Positions 26,001-35,147 of a DNA stretch of 64,000 nt are shown in pieces. The notes under the pieces were generated by a model. That model made no database searches. It was given only the letters and a program-made list of their open reading frames with translations, and had not been told where the DNA came from. Location: the NCBI GenBank assembly GCA_028279755.1, contig JANQNB010000020.1, positions 62,001 through 126,000 on the forward strand, read 5' to 3'. The stretch comes from Candidatus Nanoarchaeia archaeon (GTDB taxonomy: Archaea; Nanobdellota; Nanobdellia; Woesearchaeales; UBA525). The number at the start of each line of letters is the position of its first letter. Position 1 is the stretch's first letter. The position numbers and the translations under genes are program-made.

Positions 26001-29000
26001 GAGTGGTGGTGGCGCTCCGAGCTTCCGTGCCTTGGTTGATGGCGACATCCCGGATACGATTACTGCGTCGAATTATGTCCGTACGAGTACGTGGACTGAT
26101 CATGATAATTATCCGAGCGCGTGCGGTGCAGGCACTGCAGTGCAGGGAATCGGCGACACGCTGTCGTGTATCAGTCTTGGCAGTTCTTCTGCCGGCGGAT
26201 GGACGAACACGAGCACGTACACGTACACGAACCTGGAAGTGAATGTGAGCGATTTCTTCTGGGCGAACAGCACCGCTGTTGGTATCGGAACGAAGAGTCC
26301 GCAAGCAGACCTGCATATTCTCGCTACTGGAACGGCTGGAACTCCGAGCATCGCTTCGAATTTCGTTGTGCAACGAAGCGGTGTGGCAACGCATAACGCG
26401 AGGATGGCCCTCATTTCAGGCAATGACGCTAACAGCTTGTTCTACTTTGGAGACACTGACAGCGAAATACGAGGCCGGCTCATGTACAACCACAGTGGTG
26501 ACGCGCTCTCGCTCTGGACAGCGAGTGCGAGAGCTTTGACGATCGATTCCAGTCAGCGGGTGGGTATCGGAACAAACAGCCCTGAGACACTCCTGCACTT
26601 GCTAAGCGATAATCCGATCATCAGGCTGAATGACAGCACTGACGATTCAGAAATGCAGATCCGCTTGGACAGCGGTGTGTTCGAGATCGGCGATGGCAGC
26701 TTGGCGCCGTTGAGGATTGAGACTGGCGCGCCGTCGAACGCCTTCTACATCGAGGCAGATGGAGATATTGGCTTTGGCACGACGAATCCGGAACAGCCGA
26801 TCGACATCGAAGGAACGACTGCTGCAATCCGTCTGAACGACACGGACGGCAGCTATGCCTATGATATCAAAAGCACTGGCACCGTATTCCAGATCTCCAG
26901 GGACGGCAGCGGAGTCAACGAGCTTGTGATGGACAACGTGGGAAACGTCACGGTGTACACTGACGTCTGCATCAGCGGCGGCAAGTGTCTGGGTAGCACG
27001 GGAACCGGCAGCGGTTCGGTCAGCGGCACCGGCACGCAGAATTACCTGACGAAATGGAGTGCTGGCGGTGCTGACATTGAGGACAGCGCCATCTACGAAA
27101 GCGGTGGCAGCGTGGGCATCGGGACGGCCAACCCTTCGACTATACTTGATGTTGTTGGTAGTACAGACACATCTACTGCTCTGCTCGTTCTCAACAATAC
27201 TGGAGACAGTGGAAACCTTATCAAAGGATTCAATGATCTGAACAGAAATATCTTTGCTGTCAATCAAAATGGAGCTGGAGATGGTTTAATCAATCTTGCA
27301 AACGCGAGCGAAGATATTACAGTTAAGCTTGTCTCCAACGGTGATTCCTACTTCACTGGCGGCAATGTCGGTATAGGAACGTCTTCTCCGTCTTATCCGC
27401 TCGAGGTAACAGACACTGCCACCAATATCCTCATTAATGGGACATCGACCGGCCTTCTTATGGTCGACCGTGATGCAACTGCTGATCAACGATTCATGCA
27501 GCTCATGGACAATGATGGGAAGTTCTACATCCGAGCCTTGGATGATTCGTATGCACTGACCTACAACGGCTTCGTTTTGGACATGTCCAATGGTTATGTC
27601 GGTATCGGGACAGACAGTCCGTCAAAAACGCTGGAACTCGCAGCGAATGACGTTCGCTTGCTCTTCAACGACACGAGCTCGAGCGGCGCGCTGATCAACG
27701 ACTGGCAGATCACGATCAACGATGCAGACGGCGGATCAGCCAATAAGTTTGCAATCGATGATCTCACAGGAGGAACGACGCCCTTGATCATCGAGAATGC
27801 CACACCATCCAACACACTCTACATAGACAGAGCGGGTTATATTGGTATTGGGACAAATAATCCGTCAGAAGCGCTCGATATTGTCGGAAATTTCATCAAG
27901 ATTGATAACAATGCTGATGCGGGAGGCGGTTTGGTGATAGATACTGGCAGCACTGCTTCGCAGAATTCGCAGATCATCTTCCGCGACCAAGGTTCCAGTG
28001 ATTGGTATTTGAGGAAAACCACAAATAATGATTTTGATATCTATAGTGGCGATTATGGAGATACTGTCTTTTTCATCGATAACACAACAGGCAACATCGG
28101 CATTCGGACAAGTGATCCCTCACAAGATCTGCATGTGCATGATAGTGCCGCAGCGAATATCTATGTGAACAGTAGTGGGGCTAATGCCAATGTGCTCATC
28201 GACAGAGGTGACTCGACTGACGAGGCGCGAGTGATGTTTTACACTGACGGAAGTGCACTAGTGGCGCTTGGTCTGGATTCTAACTCCGACAATTACCACA
28301 TAGGAAATAGTGGTTTCGCTACCAAATGGATGACGATCAACACCACCACTGGCTATGTGGGCATCGGGACGAGCACTCCAGACAACATGTTGAATTTGGA
28401 AGGTACGGACGGTAGAGTCAGGTTTACTGACACCGACACGCGCGCAATTCTTGATCTGATGAACAACATCTCGACACCTGCTGCTGATACCGAAGGAGGG
28501 CGGGTGAACTTCATGGCGAACGATGCGAATGGAAACCCGACCGTTTATGGGAGGATTGCTGGATGGGTGGCTGATGATACGGAGTCCTCAGAGGATGGTT
28601 ATTTGACATTCCACGTCACCAATGACGGGACTAATTCCCCTGAAGTGATGCGCATCCTTGATTCAGGCTACGTTGGCATCGGGACGACACAACCGAATAG
28701 CACCTTGCACGTGCAGGGCAACATCAATGTCTCCGGACCTGGTAACATCTACTACGAAGGCAACCTCACTGGCTATGGAGCGGACATTGCAGAGAAGATT
28801 TTTGCACATGGCGAGCTCGAAGCCGGCGATGTCGTGATCATCAGCAATACCGGCGACGAAACAGTCGAATTGTCATGGCAAGCGTACGACACGCGCGTCG
28901 CAGGCATTGTCTCAACCGATCCGAGCCATCTGATCAGCGCTGACGCAGGCGACGTGCCGCTCGCACTCTCAGGACGTGTTCCAGTCAAAGTCACGATGGA

Positions 29001-29166
29001 GAATGGCGCTATCGCACGCGGCGATCTGCTCACGACAAGCTCAACGCCTGGCCACGCCATGCGCTGTTCCTCACGAATCGAATGCACTGGCGCGATCGTC
29101 GGTAAGGCGTTGGAATCACTCAATACTGAAACCGGTTTAATCACAGCGCTCGTGGTGTTAGGATGA
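23002..29166 (+). CDS. Giant phage-tail-fibre-like secreted protein
   Basis: 2054 residues with a signal peptide (GLMLLLFILAVPLVFAA). Most of the protein is made of fibre repeats: more than a dozen copies of the motif VGIGTTNPEAALHVSG or close variants, spaced by beta-rich segments, plus two copies of AAGGDLSGTYPNPSV with the downstream LAIARGGTGAATTSQ. Known: such motifs are common in phage tail fibres and in large bacterial and DPANN/CPR surface fibres that trimerise. The last 130 residues (YGADIAEKIFAHGELEAGD ... ARGDLLTTSSTPGHAM) look like the self-processing or chaperone-type C-terminal domain found on such fibres (peptidase G2-like, from memory). A 464-bp stretch is present twice in the gene (24043-24506 and 25714-26177). 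Coupled by ATGA to the genes on both sides. A host- or surface-binding fibre is the likely role. Confidence 0.87.
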   Translation: MKMKRGMRGLMLLLFILAVPLVFAANDPGHDTLYIEESGEQNLTGSFNISDWLRVANLFYSDYLDIQGNGTQPGNSRAEIYATAGNGLYFNAPGNFYFGTGDGTMVYIGTSGVSLNVSSNIYAGGVIYQDDVAVCLSNGTNCISGTNEGNVTSIIAGNGISVDQAIGDVTVSTNAATCSGGQYSYWDGNSWECGTISGSSSAGGWTNTSTVTSTDLHVNITTGNLTVINGDLIVGKTTVSAGLGANSVIESDDYIVAGNNKGFISLTSGGTATTVMRISSSDHSEYFALGDTIFYSDSTQEMIIKDGGTVGIGPNNDPGAQLDVQTESNAVKGLVVQGAASQNANLTEWQNSTGDALAYVDAAGDLFAQDGQVCTAANGLCNQTEFSGSAAGGDLSGTYPNPSVRDDSHELDAANITSGTLAIARGGTGAATTSQNYAFIGPTSGGGAPSFRALVDGDIPDTITASNYVRTSTWTDHDNYPSACGAGEAVQGLGDTLTCISLSSSSSASGWTNTSTLTSTDLNVNITSGNLTVSGGFASIGTDILNNELEVSGSTSGNIFARVTNLNTLGESGLVLGETLDGATPFYMQRYGSTDASRPNDVEFIASGSGADIALMPTDYVGIGTTDPNTTLHVAGDINVTAGNDICINGDTCLGIVAAADGNVSGSGTASYVPYWSDGAENLGDSNALFDGSNFDIASGNLEVGGTTRISSAGAGTFASASLSGDIDLNSNDLSDIGNLYTNDASGNFFSGGCSNNEHITGISSSGVISCAANSGSSAAGGWTNNSQNTTTTLDVGIGTTNPEAALHVSGGDILLDNTYSIRWDDSGGTPTDIITLSAADNLAIDAPSGGDFYFNGASTFALKSGGNVGIGQVTPLAKLHVQGTADDEVVIVRAFSSQTANLQEWQNSTGSALAYVDPSGDLFAQDGQVCTAANGLCNQTEFSGSAAGGDLSGTYPDPSVRDDSHELDAANITSGTLAIARGGTGAATTSQNYAFIGPTSGGGAPSFRALVDGDIPDTITASNYVRTSTWTDHDNYPSACGAGTAVQGIGDTLSCISLGSSSAGGWTNTSTYTYTNLEVNVSDFFWANSTAVGIGTKSPQADLHILATGTAGTPSIASNFVVQRSGVATHNARMALISGNDANSLFYFGDTDSEIRGRLMYNHSGDALSLWTASARALTIDSSQRVGIGTNSPETLLHLLSDNPIIRLNDSTDDSEMQIRLDSGVFEIGDGSLAPLRIETGAPSNAFYIEADGDIGFGTTNPEQPIDIEGTTAAIRLNDTDGSYAYDIKSTGTVFQISRDGSGVNELVMDNVGNVTVYTDVCISGGKCLGSTGTGSGSVSGTGTQNYLTKWSAGGADIEDSAIYESGGSVGIGTANPSTILDVVGSTDTSTALLVLNNTGDSGNLIKGFNDLNRNIFAVNQNGAGDGLINLANASEDITVKLVSNGDSYFTGGNVGIGTSSPSYPLEVTDTATNILINGTSTGLLMVDRDATADQRFMQLMDNDGKFYIRALDDSYALTYNGFVLDMSNGYVGIGTDSPSKTLELAANDVRLLFNDTSSSGALINDWQITINDADGGSANKFAIDDLTGGTTPLIIENATPSNTLYIDRAGYIGIGTNNPSEALDIVGNFIKIDNNADAGGGLVIDTGSTASQNSQIIFRDQGSSDWYLRKTTNNDFDIYSGDYGDTVFFIDNTTGNIGIRTSDPSQDLHVHDSAAANIYVNSSGANANVLIDRGDSTDEARVMFYTDGSALVALGLDSNSDNYHIGNSGFATKWMTINTTTGYVGIGTSTPDNMLNLEGTDGRVRFTDTDTRAILDLMNNISTPAADTEGGRVNFMANDANGNPTVYGRIAGWVADDTESSEDGYLTFHVTNDGTNSPEVMRILDSGYVGIGTTQPNSTLHVQGNINVSGPGNIYYEGNLTGYGADIAEKIFAHGELEAGDVVIISNTGDETVELSWQAYDTRVAGIVSTDPSHLISADAGDVPLALSGRVPVKVTMENGAIARGDLLTTSSTPGHAMRCSSRIECTGAIVGKALESLNTETGLITALVVLG
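24043..24506 (+). repeat. 464-bp internal direct repeat, copy 1
   Basis: Matches 25714-26177 without any insertion or deletion, offset exactly 1671 bases. Differences are scattered and mostly silent. It encodes the GGDLSGTYPNPSV / GGTGAATTSQ block. Confidence 0.9.
25714..26177 (+). repeat. 464-bp internal direct repeat, copy 2
   Basis: Second copy of the block at 24043-24506, in the same frame and orientation. Confidence 0.9.
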
Positions 29167-32096
29167 GAACACTGGTCTTCATACTACTGCTGGCCTCACT
29201 CGCTACCAGCGTAAGCGGTGCAGTCAGCGACATCACGACTACAGGAACGATAGAAGGGAACGATTTCACTGAAGGCGGTTCAGACACGCTCACGAACGAC
29301 ATCAGCGGGAACGCAGCGAGCGCGACCACAGCGACGAGCGCGTCAGACCTCAGCTGCACGAACTGCGTCGTTGGTAGCGAGGTCGATGAATCGACACTGA
29401 GCGGCACAGCTGCTTCGCTCACTGTCGGTAATCTCAGCTGCACTGACTGCCTGACCTCAGCCGAGATTTCAGACTTGTACTTGTTGAATTCTGGGGACAC
29501 TGCCAGCTCTGAAGCTGGATGGAATTTCGACAGTAACACCTTCACGATCGCTGTTGCCGGCCCTGCTGGCATCGGAACGAACACGCCGACAGAAGAATTG
29601 CAGCTGGACGGGCAAATGTTCGTGACTGGCGGCGAGTTCTGGTTCAACGAGACAGACCAGTCAGGCGTGCTGGGTTTGTGGCGTTTGTATGCGCAAGAAT
29701 ACAAAAGCAATCCTGCCTTTTACTTGGATCAGAACAACGCGACAGCGCGCGATTTCTCAGACTATCACAACATCCTCATGATCGATAGCTCTGGCAGCCT
29801 CTTGCTGGGTGGTGCAGGCAGAACAGGAGATTATGCCATCACCATGACTATCACCCCGAACGCCGGCGCTGTCGGCTTCGGCACGACAGGCCCTGGAGAG
29901 AACCTCGATCTTGAGAGCAATGACGTGGACGAAGCCATTCAATTCGAAGTGCTGAATGGCTCTGCCGGCCCGAACAGCGGCTCATCGTTCGAGGATGACA
30001 ATACTGTCGGCACGGTCGAATGGGACGATCCTTCTTTTGCTGAGACCAGTGATGACAGCGATGCTGTTGCGCTTTCTGACGGGATATCGCATTATCTCAA
30101 AGTGACTGGCTTTGGTTTTAATCTCCCGTCGAATGCGCAGATCAACGGCATACTTGTCGAAATTGAGAAACAAGGAAGTCAAACTGCTGGTCATCACTCT
30201 GAAGACTCTGAGATAAAGATCATCAAAGGCGGAACGATTGGATCAACCAATAAAGGAACGACAACATATTGGCCGGCAAGCGATACCTATGTCTCGCACG
30301 GCAACTCAACCGATCTCTGGGGGGAAACCTGGACAGCGAGTGACATTAATGACGTTGACTTCGGTGTCGCCATCAGCGCAAACACCACTGATGACCCGTG
30401 CTGTTCTGACAATTCGGCAAATGTGGACCACGTGCGGATGACGATCTACTACGATATCAACTACACGCTTGGCTTGGATGACAGTGACAGCGATAAATGG
30501 AAGATCGCAGCAAGCGACGCGCTCGGCACTGACGACGTCATCACTATCAACTCGAGCGGCGCGGTCGGAATCAACACTGACACTCCGGAAGACTTCTTCC
30601 ATGTCAACGGCAGCATTCAGAACAATCCGGATGTGATGGAAATAGTCGCAGAGTTAACGTACACTGATGCGGAATTTGATTACATTGCCCATGTCGCGAT
30701 CAGCGGCGGCTATCTCTACGCTGCTTCGTGGACAAACGACAGTCTCAGCATCATCGATATCAGCGAGCCGACTAATCCGAGATTGATCAGTTCAGTCGTT
30801 GACAGCACGTACTACAACCAAGTTATCTCAGTCGATGTAGCAGGAAAATATGTCTACACGCTCTCTGCGGCGAGCAAGTGGCTCACAATCACTGATGTCA
30901 GCGATCCGTCAGACCCGGTCATTGTCGGTTATACAGACGAATTCCTCAACAATCCTCGTTCAGTGAAGGTGGTGGGACCGTATGCATACACTGCTGAGAA
31001 CAACTACGAGCTCAACGTGTTCGATATCTCTGATCCGACGAATCCTGAGCATATCAATAACCTGACTGAGAATACTGATTTCGAGAACCTCTGGCCATTA
31101 TACATCCACGGCAATTATGCCTATGTTGGCAGCACTGGCAGGGATCGGGTCGTGGTTGTGAATATCACCAATCCGTTTCTTATGAATGTCTTGGATTCGA
31201 TACAGGATGATCAGTTGAATGATACACGGGATCTTATTGTGCGGGGCAATTATCTCTACGCAACCGCGAATGTCGAAGATCGGCTGACAATTATTAACAT
31301 CACAGATCCTGAGGACATTTCTATCCTGACCTCATTGCAGGATTCGACTTATCTTAATGGCGCGATGAACATCGAACTCTATGGTGACTGGGCCATAGTG
31401 CAGGGAAATCCGTACGTGACTGCTGTTGACATCTCTGATCCTGCGAATCCCTTTGTGGTTGGTTCTGTCTCGATCAGCGGCACGAGCCGAACCGAGGGAA
31501 TGAAAATCGAAGGCGACTACGCCTACGTTGCGGAAGTTGCCAGTGATACCTTGAATGTCATCGATCTCAAGGGCTTGAAGACGCATGCAGCGAGCATCGG
31601 CGCGCTCGAATCGACAGACGTGATGGTTGTCCAGGATATGGATGTCGATCACGACCTGACAGTCCATAACAGCTTGATCGTGGGCCCGCGGGGCATCTTC
31701 ATGGATGGCGATCTGAGCGTGAAAGGCAAAGCCTACGGTGTCCTGCCGCGGATGTACCTCACTGAGTCGACTCACGCAGGCAATCACAACTGCGATGATT
31801 ATCCGATGGACTGCTGCAAGCCTGGCTATCACATGTGCACAACAACGGAATTCCTTGTTAGCGGCCGTGAAATCGAGTTGAGCGGTGATGATCGGGACAC
31901 TGATCCGTATAATGTTGCCGGACTGGTCGATCCTGTTGCGGAAAGCACGGCGCGTGACTGCAACGGCTGGACAAGCGTCAGCGCCAGCGACGAATACTAC
32001 TATTGCAGTTACAGCACCAGCACGACCTGTTCGATCTCAGCCTTGATTGCAGGTTGCGATACAGGATCGTTCCGCGTGTGGTGCTGCAGTGATTAA
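29163..32096 (+). CDS. Secreted LVIVD-propeller protein with Cys-rich C-terminal domain (paralog 1)
   Basis: 977 residues with a signal peptide (MRTLVFILLLASLATSVSGA). Three parts are visible. Part 1, about 20-130, is a module with SDITTTGTIEGNDFTEGGS and two Cys pairs (LSCTNC, LSCTDC) that recurs in the genes at 32098 and 35148. A fibre-like middle follows. Part 2, about 490-800, is a chain of LVIVD/YVTN-type repeats (ex. LSIIDISEPTNPRLIS) expected to form a beta-propeller. Part 3, about 860-977, is a Cys-rich domain (HNCDDYPMDCCKPGYHMCTT ... WCCSD) shared with three more genes of the operon. The gene starts inside the stop of the fibre gene (ATGA). Adhesion or a structural role outside the cell is inferred; no enzyme motif is seen. 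Confidence 0.85.
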   Translation: MRTLVFILLLASLATSVSGAVSDITTTGTIEGNDFTEGGSDTLTNDISGNAASATTATSASDLSCTNCVVGSEVDESTLSGTAASLTVGNLSCTDCLTSAEISDLYLLNSGDTASSEAGWNFDSNTFTIAVAGPAGIGTNTPTEELQLDGQMFVTGGEFWFNETDQSGVLGLWRLYAQEYKSNPAFYLDQNNATARDFSDYHNILMIDSSGSLLLGGAGRTGDYAITMTITPNAGAVGFGTTGPGENLDLESNDVDEAIQFEVLNGSAGPNSGSSFEDDNTVGTVEWDDPSFAETSDDSDAVALSDGISHYLKVTGFGFNLPSNAQINGILVEIEKQGSQTAGHHSEDSEIKIIKGGTIGSTNKGTTTYWPASDTYVSHGNSTDLWGETWTASDINDVDFGVAISANTTDDPCCSDNSANVDHVRMTIYYDINYTLGLDDSDSDKWKIAASDALGTDDVITINSSGAVGINTDTPEDFFHVNGSIQNNPDVMEIVAELTYTDAEFDYIAHVAISGGYLYAASWTNDSLSIIDISEPTNPRLISSVVDSTYYNQVISVDVAGKYVYTLSAASKWLTITDVSDPSDPVIVGYTDEFLNNPRSVKVVGPYAYTAENNYELNVFDISDPTNPEHINNLTENTDFENLWPLYIHGNYAYVGSTGRDRVVVVNITNPFLMNVLDSIQDDQLNDTRDLIVRGNYLYATANVEDRLTIINITDPEDISILTSLQDSTYLNGAMNIELYGDWAIVQGNPYVTAVDISDPANPFVVGSVSISGTSRTEGMKIEGDYAYVAEVASDTLNVIDLKGLKTHAASIGALESTDVMVVQDMDVDHDLTVHNSLIVGPRGIFMDGDLSVKGKAYGVLPRMYLTESTHAGNHNCDDYPMDCCKPGYHMCTTTEFLVSGREIELSGDDRDTDPYNVAGLVDPVAESTARDCNGWTSVSASDEYYYCSYSTSTTCSISALIAGCDTGSFRVWCCSD

Positions 32097-32097
32097 G

Positions 32098-33345
32098 ATG
32101 GAAGGAAGAACAAACCACAAAACATTCCTCATCGCTCTAGTGGTCTTGCTCTTCCCTGCTTTGCTCTTGGCAGCGCCGTCAGACATCACGACAAGCGGAA
32201 CTGTCGAGTCAGAAGAATACCAATCAGGCGCGTCGAACACCTTGCCCATCAACGTTACTGGGAGTGCAAGCACAACATCGTTGGCTGCAATCGCGAATCA
32301 ACTTACCTGCAGCGACTGCGTCGGCGGTACTGAGATAGACGAATCCAGCCTGAGCGGCACAGCCTCAAACCTCATCGCAGGCGACATCTCGTGCACGAAC
32401 TGCCTCACCGCAACGGATATCGAGGACATCTACTTGTTCAACACCGGCGACACAGCCACTGGCGACTATGATTTCCAGGATGGCAGCTCGAACACGATCT
32501 TCTATATCGACTCCACGAACAATCGTGTCGGCATCAACACGAGTTCCCCGCTCTATGACTTGCACGTCGTCGGCAAAGCTCTGGTGCAGGATACTGGGAC
32601 GCATCTGTACCTCAACGAGACCGGCCAATCCGGCAGCACTGGCGTCTGGAAATTCGACATCGAAGGTGGTGCATTTCGCCTCATCATGAACAATGCGAGC
32701 GGTCGTGATTTCAGCACCTTTTCTCGTGTCTTAAGCGTCACAACTGACAGCAACCTCCGGCTTGGCGGTGCAGGAACTGGAGTCGTCGCCGAAACCATGC
32801 GCATCTTACCCAACGCAAGCTCTGTCGGCATCGGCGTCGGCGCGCCTGACGAATTTTTGCACCTGCGCAACGATGACGACGATACCGCAATCCAATTCCA
32901 GATCCAGAATGCGTCAGACGGGCCGCGGAGCGGCACGGTCTTCAAAAATGATGATTCTGCAGGCAATAATGCCTGGGAGAATGTCAGCTATGCTCGTGCA
33001 AGCGATGATACTTACGCGAACACAACTCTTGCGTGGGATTGGAGTTATTACCTGAACGCGACGGGCTTCAATTTCAATATCCCTGAGGATGCGACGATTC
33101 TCGGCATAAAGGTAGAGATAGAGATGCGAAGGATAGGAACCGGGATCCGCGATGAGAATGTGTACATTGTGAAGGGTGGCTCGTATGGTGCCACCGACAA
33201 GTCACAGGACGCAATTCTTGATGCAACTGATACATATCGAACATATGGTGGCGCGACTGATTTATGGAGTGAAACATGGACACCGAGCGACATAAACGAT
33301 GAGGATTTCGGAGTCGCAATACGGTTATTTGATTCAACGGCATGA
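32098..33345 (+). CDS. Secreted protein equal to the N-terminal half of the propeller paralogs
   Basis: 415 residues from ATG 32098, one base after the upstream stop; the ORF track start at 32047 lies inside the previous gene. It has a signal peptide (FLIALVVLLFPALLLA), then the same opening module as paralog 1 (SDITTSGTVESEEYQSGAS, LTCSDC, ISCTNC) and the same middle, up to LWSETWTPSDINDEDFGVAI, which matches LWGETWTASDINDVDFGVAI in paralog 1. It then stops within a few residues, just where paralog 1 goes on towards its propeller. The missing part is found in the next gene, which starts inside this stop codon (ATGA). Confidence 0.83.
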   Translation: MEGRTNHKTFLIALVVLLFPALLLAAPSDITTSGTVESEEYQSGASNTLPINVTGSASTTSLAAIANQLTCSDCVGGTEIDESSLSGTASNLIAGDISCTNCLTATDIEDIYLFNTGDTATGDYDFQDGSSNTIFYIDSTNNRVGINTSSPLYDLHVVGKALVQDTGTHLYLNETGQSGSTGVWKFDIEGGAFRLIMNNASGRDFSTFSRVLSVTTDSNLRLGGAGTGVVAETMRILPNASSVGIGVGAPDEFLHLRNDDDDTAIQFQIQNASDGPRSGTVFKNDDSAGNNAWENVSYARASDDTYANTTLAWDWSYYLNATGFNFNIPEDATILGIKVEIEMRRIGTGIRDENVYIVKGGSYGATDKSQDAILDATDTYRTYGGATDLWSETWTPSDINDEDFGVAIRLFDSTA

Positions 33346-35144
33346 TAAAGATGAAGCGAACAAGACTGTTGGTACTGCTCATTCTCCTACTTAGTGTGCC
33401 CCTGCTTGCAGAGGCTCGATCTGGTGTCATCGATCACATTCGCATCACCGTCTACTACGATCACAACGGCACGCTCGGCATTGACCACAGCGACGGCGGA
33501 AATTTCAAGTGGTCAGCAGACAGCTCCCTCGGATCGAACGACGCGCTCATTGTCGGCGGAGATGAGGTCGGTGTCGGAACTCCACCCTTGGACACCCTGC
33601 ATGTCAACGGCACGATCAGGCAGACGCCGATCGATCCGGTCGAGCTCGCCTATTTCACCAACGCGTCGATCATGGACCAGCCATGGAGTGTGGAAGTGGT
33701 TGACAATATCGCGTATGTCGCTGCGTATGCTAACAATACGATCACTGCAATTGATGTCAGCGACCCAACGAATCCGTCACAGATCGGTTATATTACTGAC
33801 AACACGTACCTTGATGGCGTGCGCTTCTTGGACGTCCAGGGCGATTATCTTTACGCCGGCTCCATCGACCAGAATCCAGATTATTTTGTCGTCATCAACA
33901 TCAGCAATCCTCGGAACATGGAAATCGTTGGGTATGACACTGGCTCGTACAACGGGGGAAACCGCTTGTACAACTGCCAGGGAATTGCCGCTGTCGGCAA
34001 GTATGTCTATGTGAACGGTGCCAGCGACATGTTCCTCGTCTTTGATGTGAGCGACCCGACAGATCCCTTATTAGTGGGATATAATAGTACGACGAATGCT
34101 GAGATTGACAATCCTTGGGAGATCGAGGTCCATGGCGATTTCGCGTATATCTCAAACAGTGGCAATCACAGCGTCACCATTATCAATGTCACTGACCCGA
34201 GCCATCCCCGTATCACTGGCTCGTACACCAATTCGACAACCTTGAATCTGTCCAGAGCTCTTACTGTCCGTGGTAGCTATGCTTATGCGACCGGTTTGTA
34301 TGCTGATGCTTTGTCCATCATTGACATCTCCGACCCGACGAACCCGACGCAAGTAGGTTCTCTGATTGATTCGACAGAGCTGAACGGTGCGTCAGGCATC
34401 AAATTGGCAGGCGACTACGCATATATATCAGGCATCAACGGCGCGCGACTGGCCATCGTTGATATCTCAAATCCGAGGGCGCCATACCTTGTGGACACGA
34501 TCAACACGTTCACGAATGTTCGCGCGCGCTTCGAGATACTCGGCCGCCACCTCTATGCTGCAGACCTGAGCAGCGACCGTCTGGAGATATATGATCTCTA
34601 CGGAAGTTCCCTGCCCACAGCAAACATTGGCGACGTGGCAACGACAAGCATGGACGTGACTGGTTCTGCAGATGTCGGCAATGTGGCAACAGTCGGATCA
34701 GGGTTGAATGTCGGCAAAGGCGGATTGTACGTTGGCGGACAATTTGTCGTCGCGCGACATTCAGAGCTTGGCAACTTCACAGTCAAGGCGACAGGTGTCG
34801 CGAAGACGATGTACATGACCCTGGCCTACCATGACGGCGATCATGATTGCGATGATAACCCTGGGGATTGTTGCGACCCTGGGTATCATATGTGCACGAC
34901 GATGGAGTGGCTTGAAGGCGGACGACAAATCGAAGATTCAGGGACTGATCGGAGGACCAATCCTTATTTGTGGAGCGGTCACGTCAACGCCGGAGCCAAT
35001 GATCCATCGATCGACTGCGATGGATGGACAAGCAATTCAGCGACAAACGAATCGATGAGATGCTACTACACGACCACCATGGTCTGCGGAGCGGTGACTG
35101 ACGACTGTGATACGGCAAGAAATGTCTGGTGCTGCTCAGACTAG
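33342..35144 (+). CDS. Secreted protein equal to the C-terminal half of the propeller paralogs
   Basis: 600 residues with a good signal peptide (RTRLLVLLILLLSVPLLAEA). Immediately after it comes IDHIRITVYYDHNGTLGID, which matches VDHVRMTIYYDINYTLGLD in the middle of paralog 1. The LVIVD-type propeller (about 100-420, ex. ITAIDVSDPTNPSQIGYI) and the Cys-rich C-terminal domain (about 490-600, ending VWCCSD) follow. So this gene and the one before it together equal one paralog, but each half has its own signal peptide. Translation is coupled by ATGA. The halves may reassemble outside the cell; this is inferred. Confidence 0.85.
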   Translation: MIKMKRTRLLVLLILLLSVPLLAEARSGVIDHIRITVYYDHNGTLGIDHSDGGNFKWSADSSLGSNDALIVGGDEVGVGTPPLDTLHVNGTIRQTPIDPVELAYFTNASIMDQPWSVEVVDNIAYVAAYANNTITAIDVSDPTNPSQIGYITDNTYLDGVRFLDVQGDYLYAGSIDQNPDYFVVINISNPRNMEIVGYDTGSYNGGNRLYNCQGIAAVGKYVYVNGASDMFLVFDVSDPTDPLLVGYNSTTNAEIDNPWEIEVHGDFAYISNSGNHSVTIINVTDPSHPRITGSYTNSTTLNLSRALTVRGSYAYATGLYADALSIIDISDPTNPTQVGSLIDSTELNGASGIKLAGDYAYISGINGARLAIVDISNPRAPYLVDTINTFTNVRARFEILGRHLYAADLSSDRLEIYDLYGSSLPTANIGDVATTSMDVTGSADVGNVATVGSGLNVGKGGLYVGGQFVVARHSELGNFTVKATGVAKTMYMTLAYHDGDHDCDDNPGDCCDPGYHMCTTMEWLEGGRQIEDSGTDRRTNPYLWSGHVNAGANDPSIDCDGWTSNSATNESMRCYYTTTMVCGAVTDDCDTARNVWCCSD

Positions 35145-35147
35145 AAA

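Noticed and set aside
26121-26396. Arg-rich and Val/Arg-rich plus-strand ORFs inside the fibre gene (e.g. 24005, 25736, 26121)
   Set aside because: They are other-frame readings of the repeated fibre DNA, with no start signals; the fibre frame is continuous.
23002-29166. Prophage
   Set aside because: Only the fibre-like protein is phage-like; no capsid, terminase, integrase or attachment sites are present, and the gene has a signal peptide within a surface operon.
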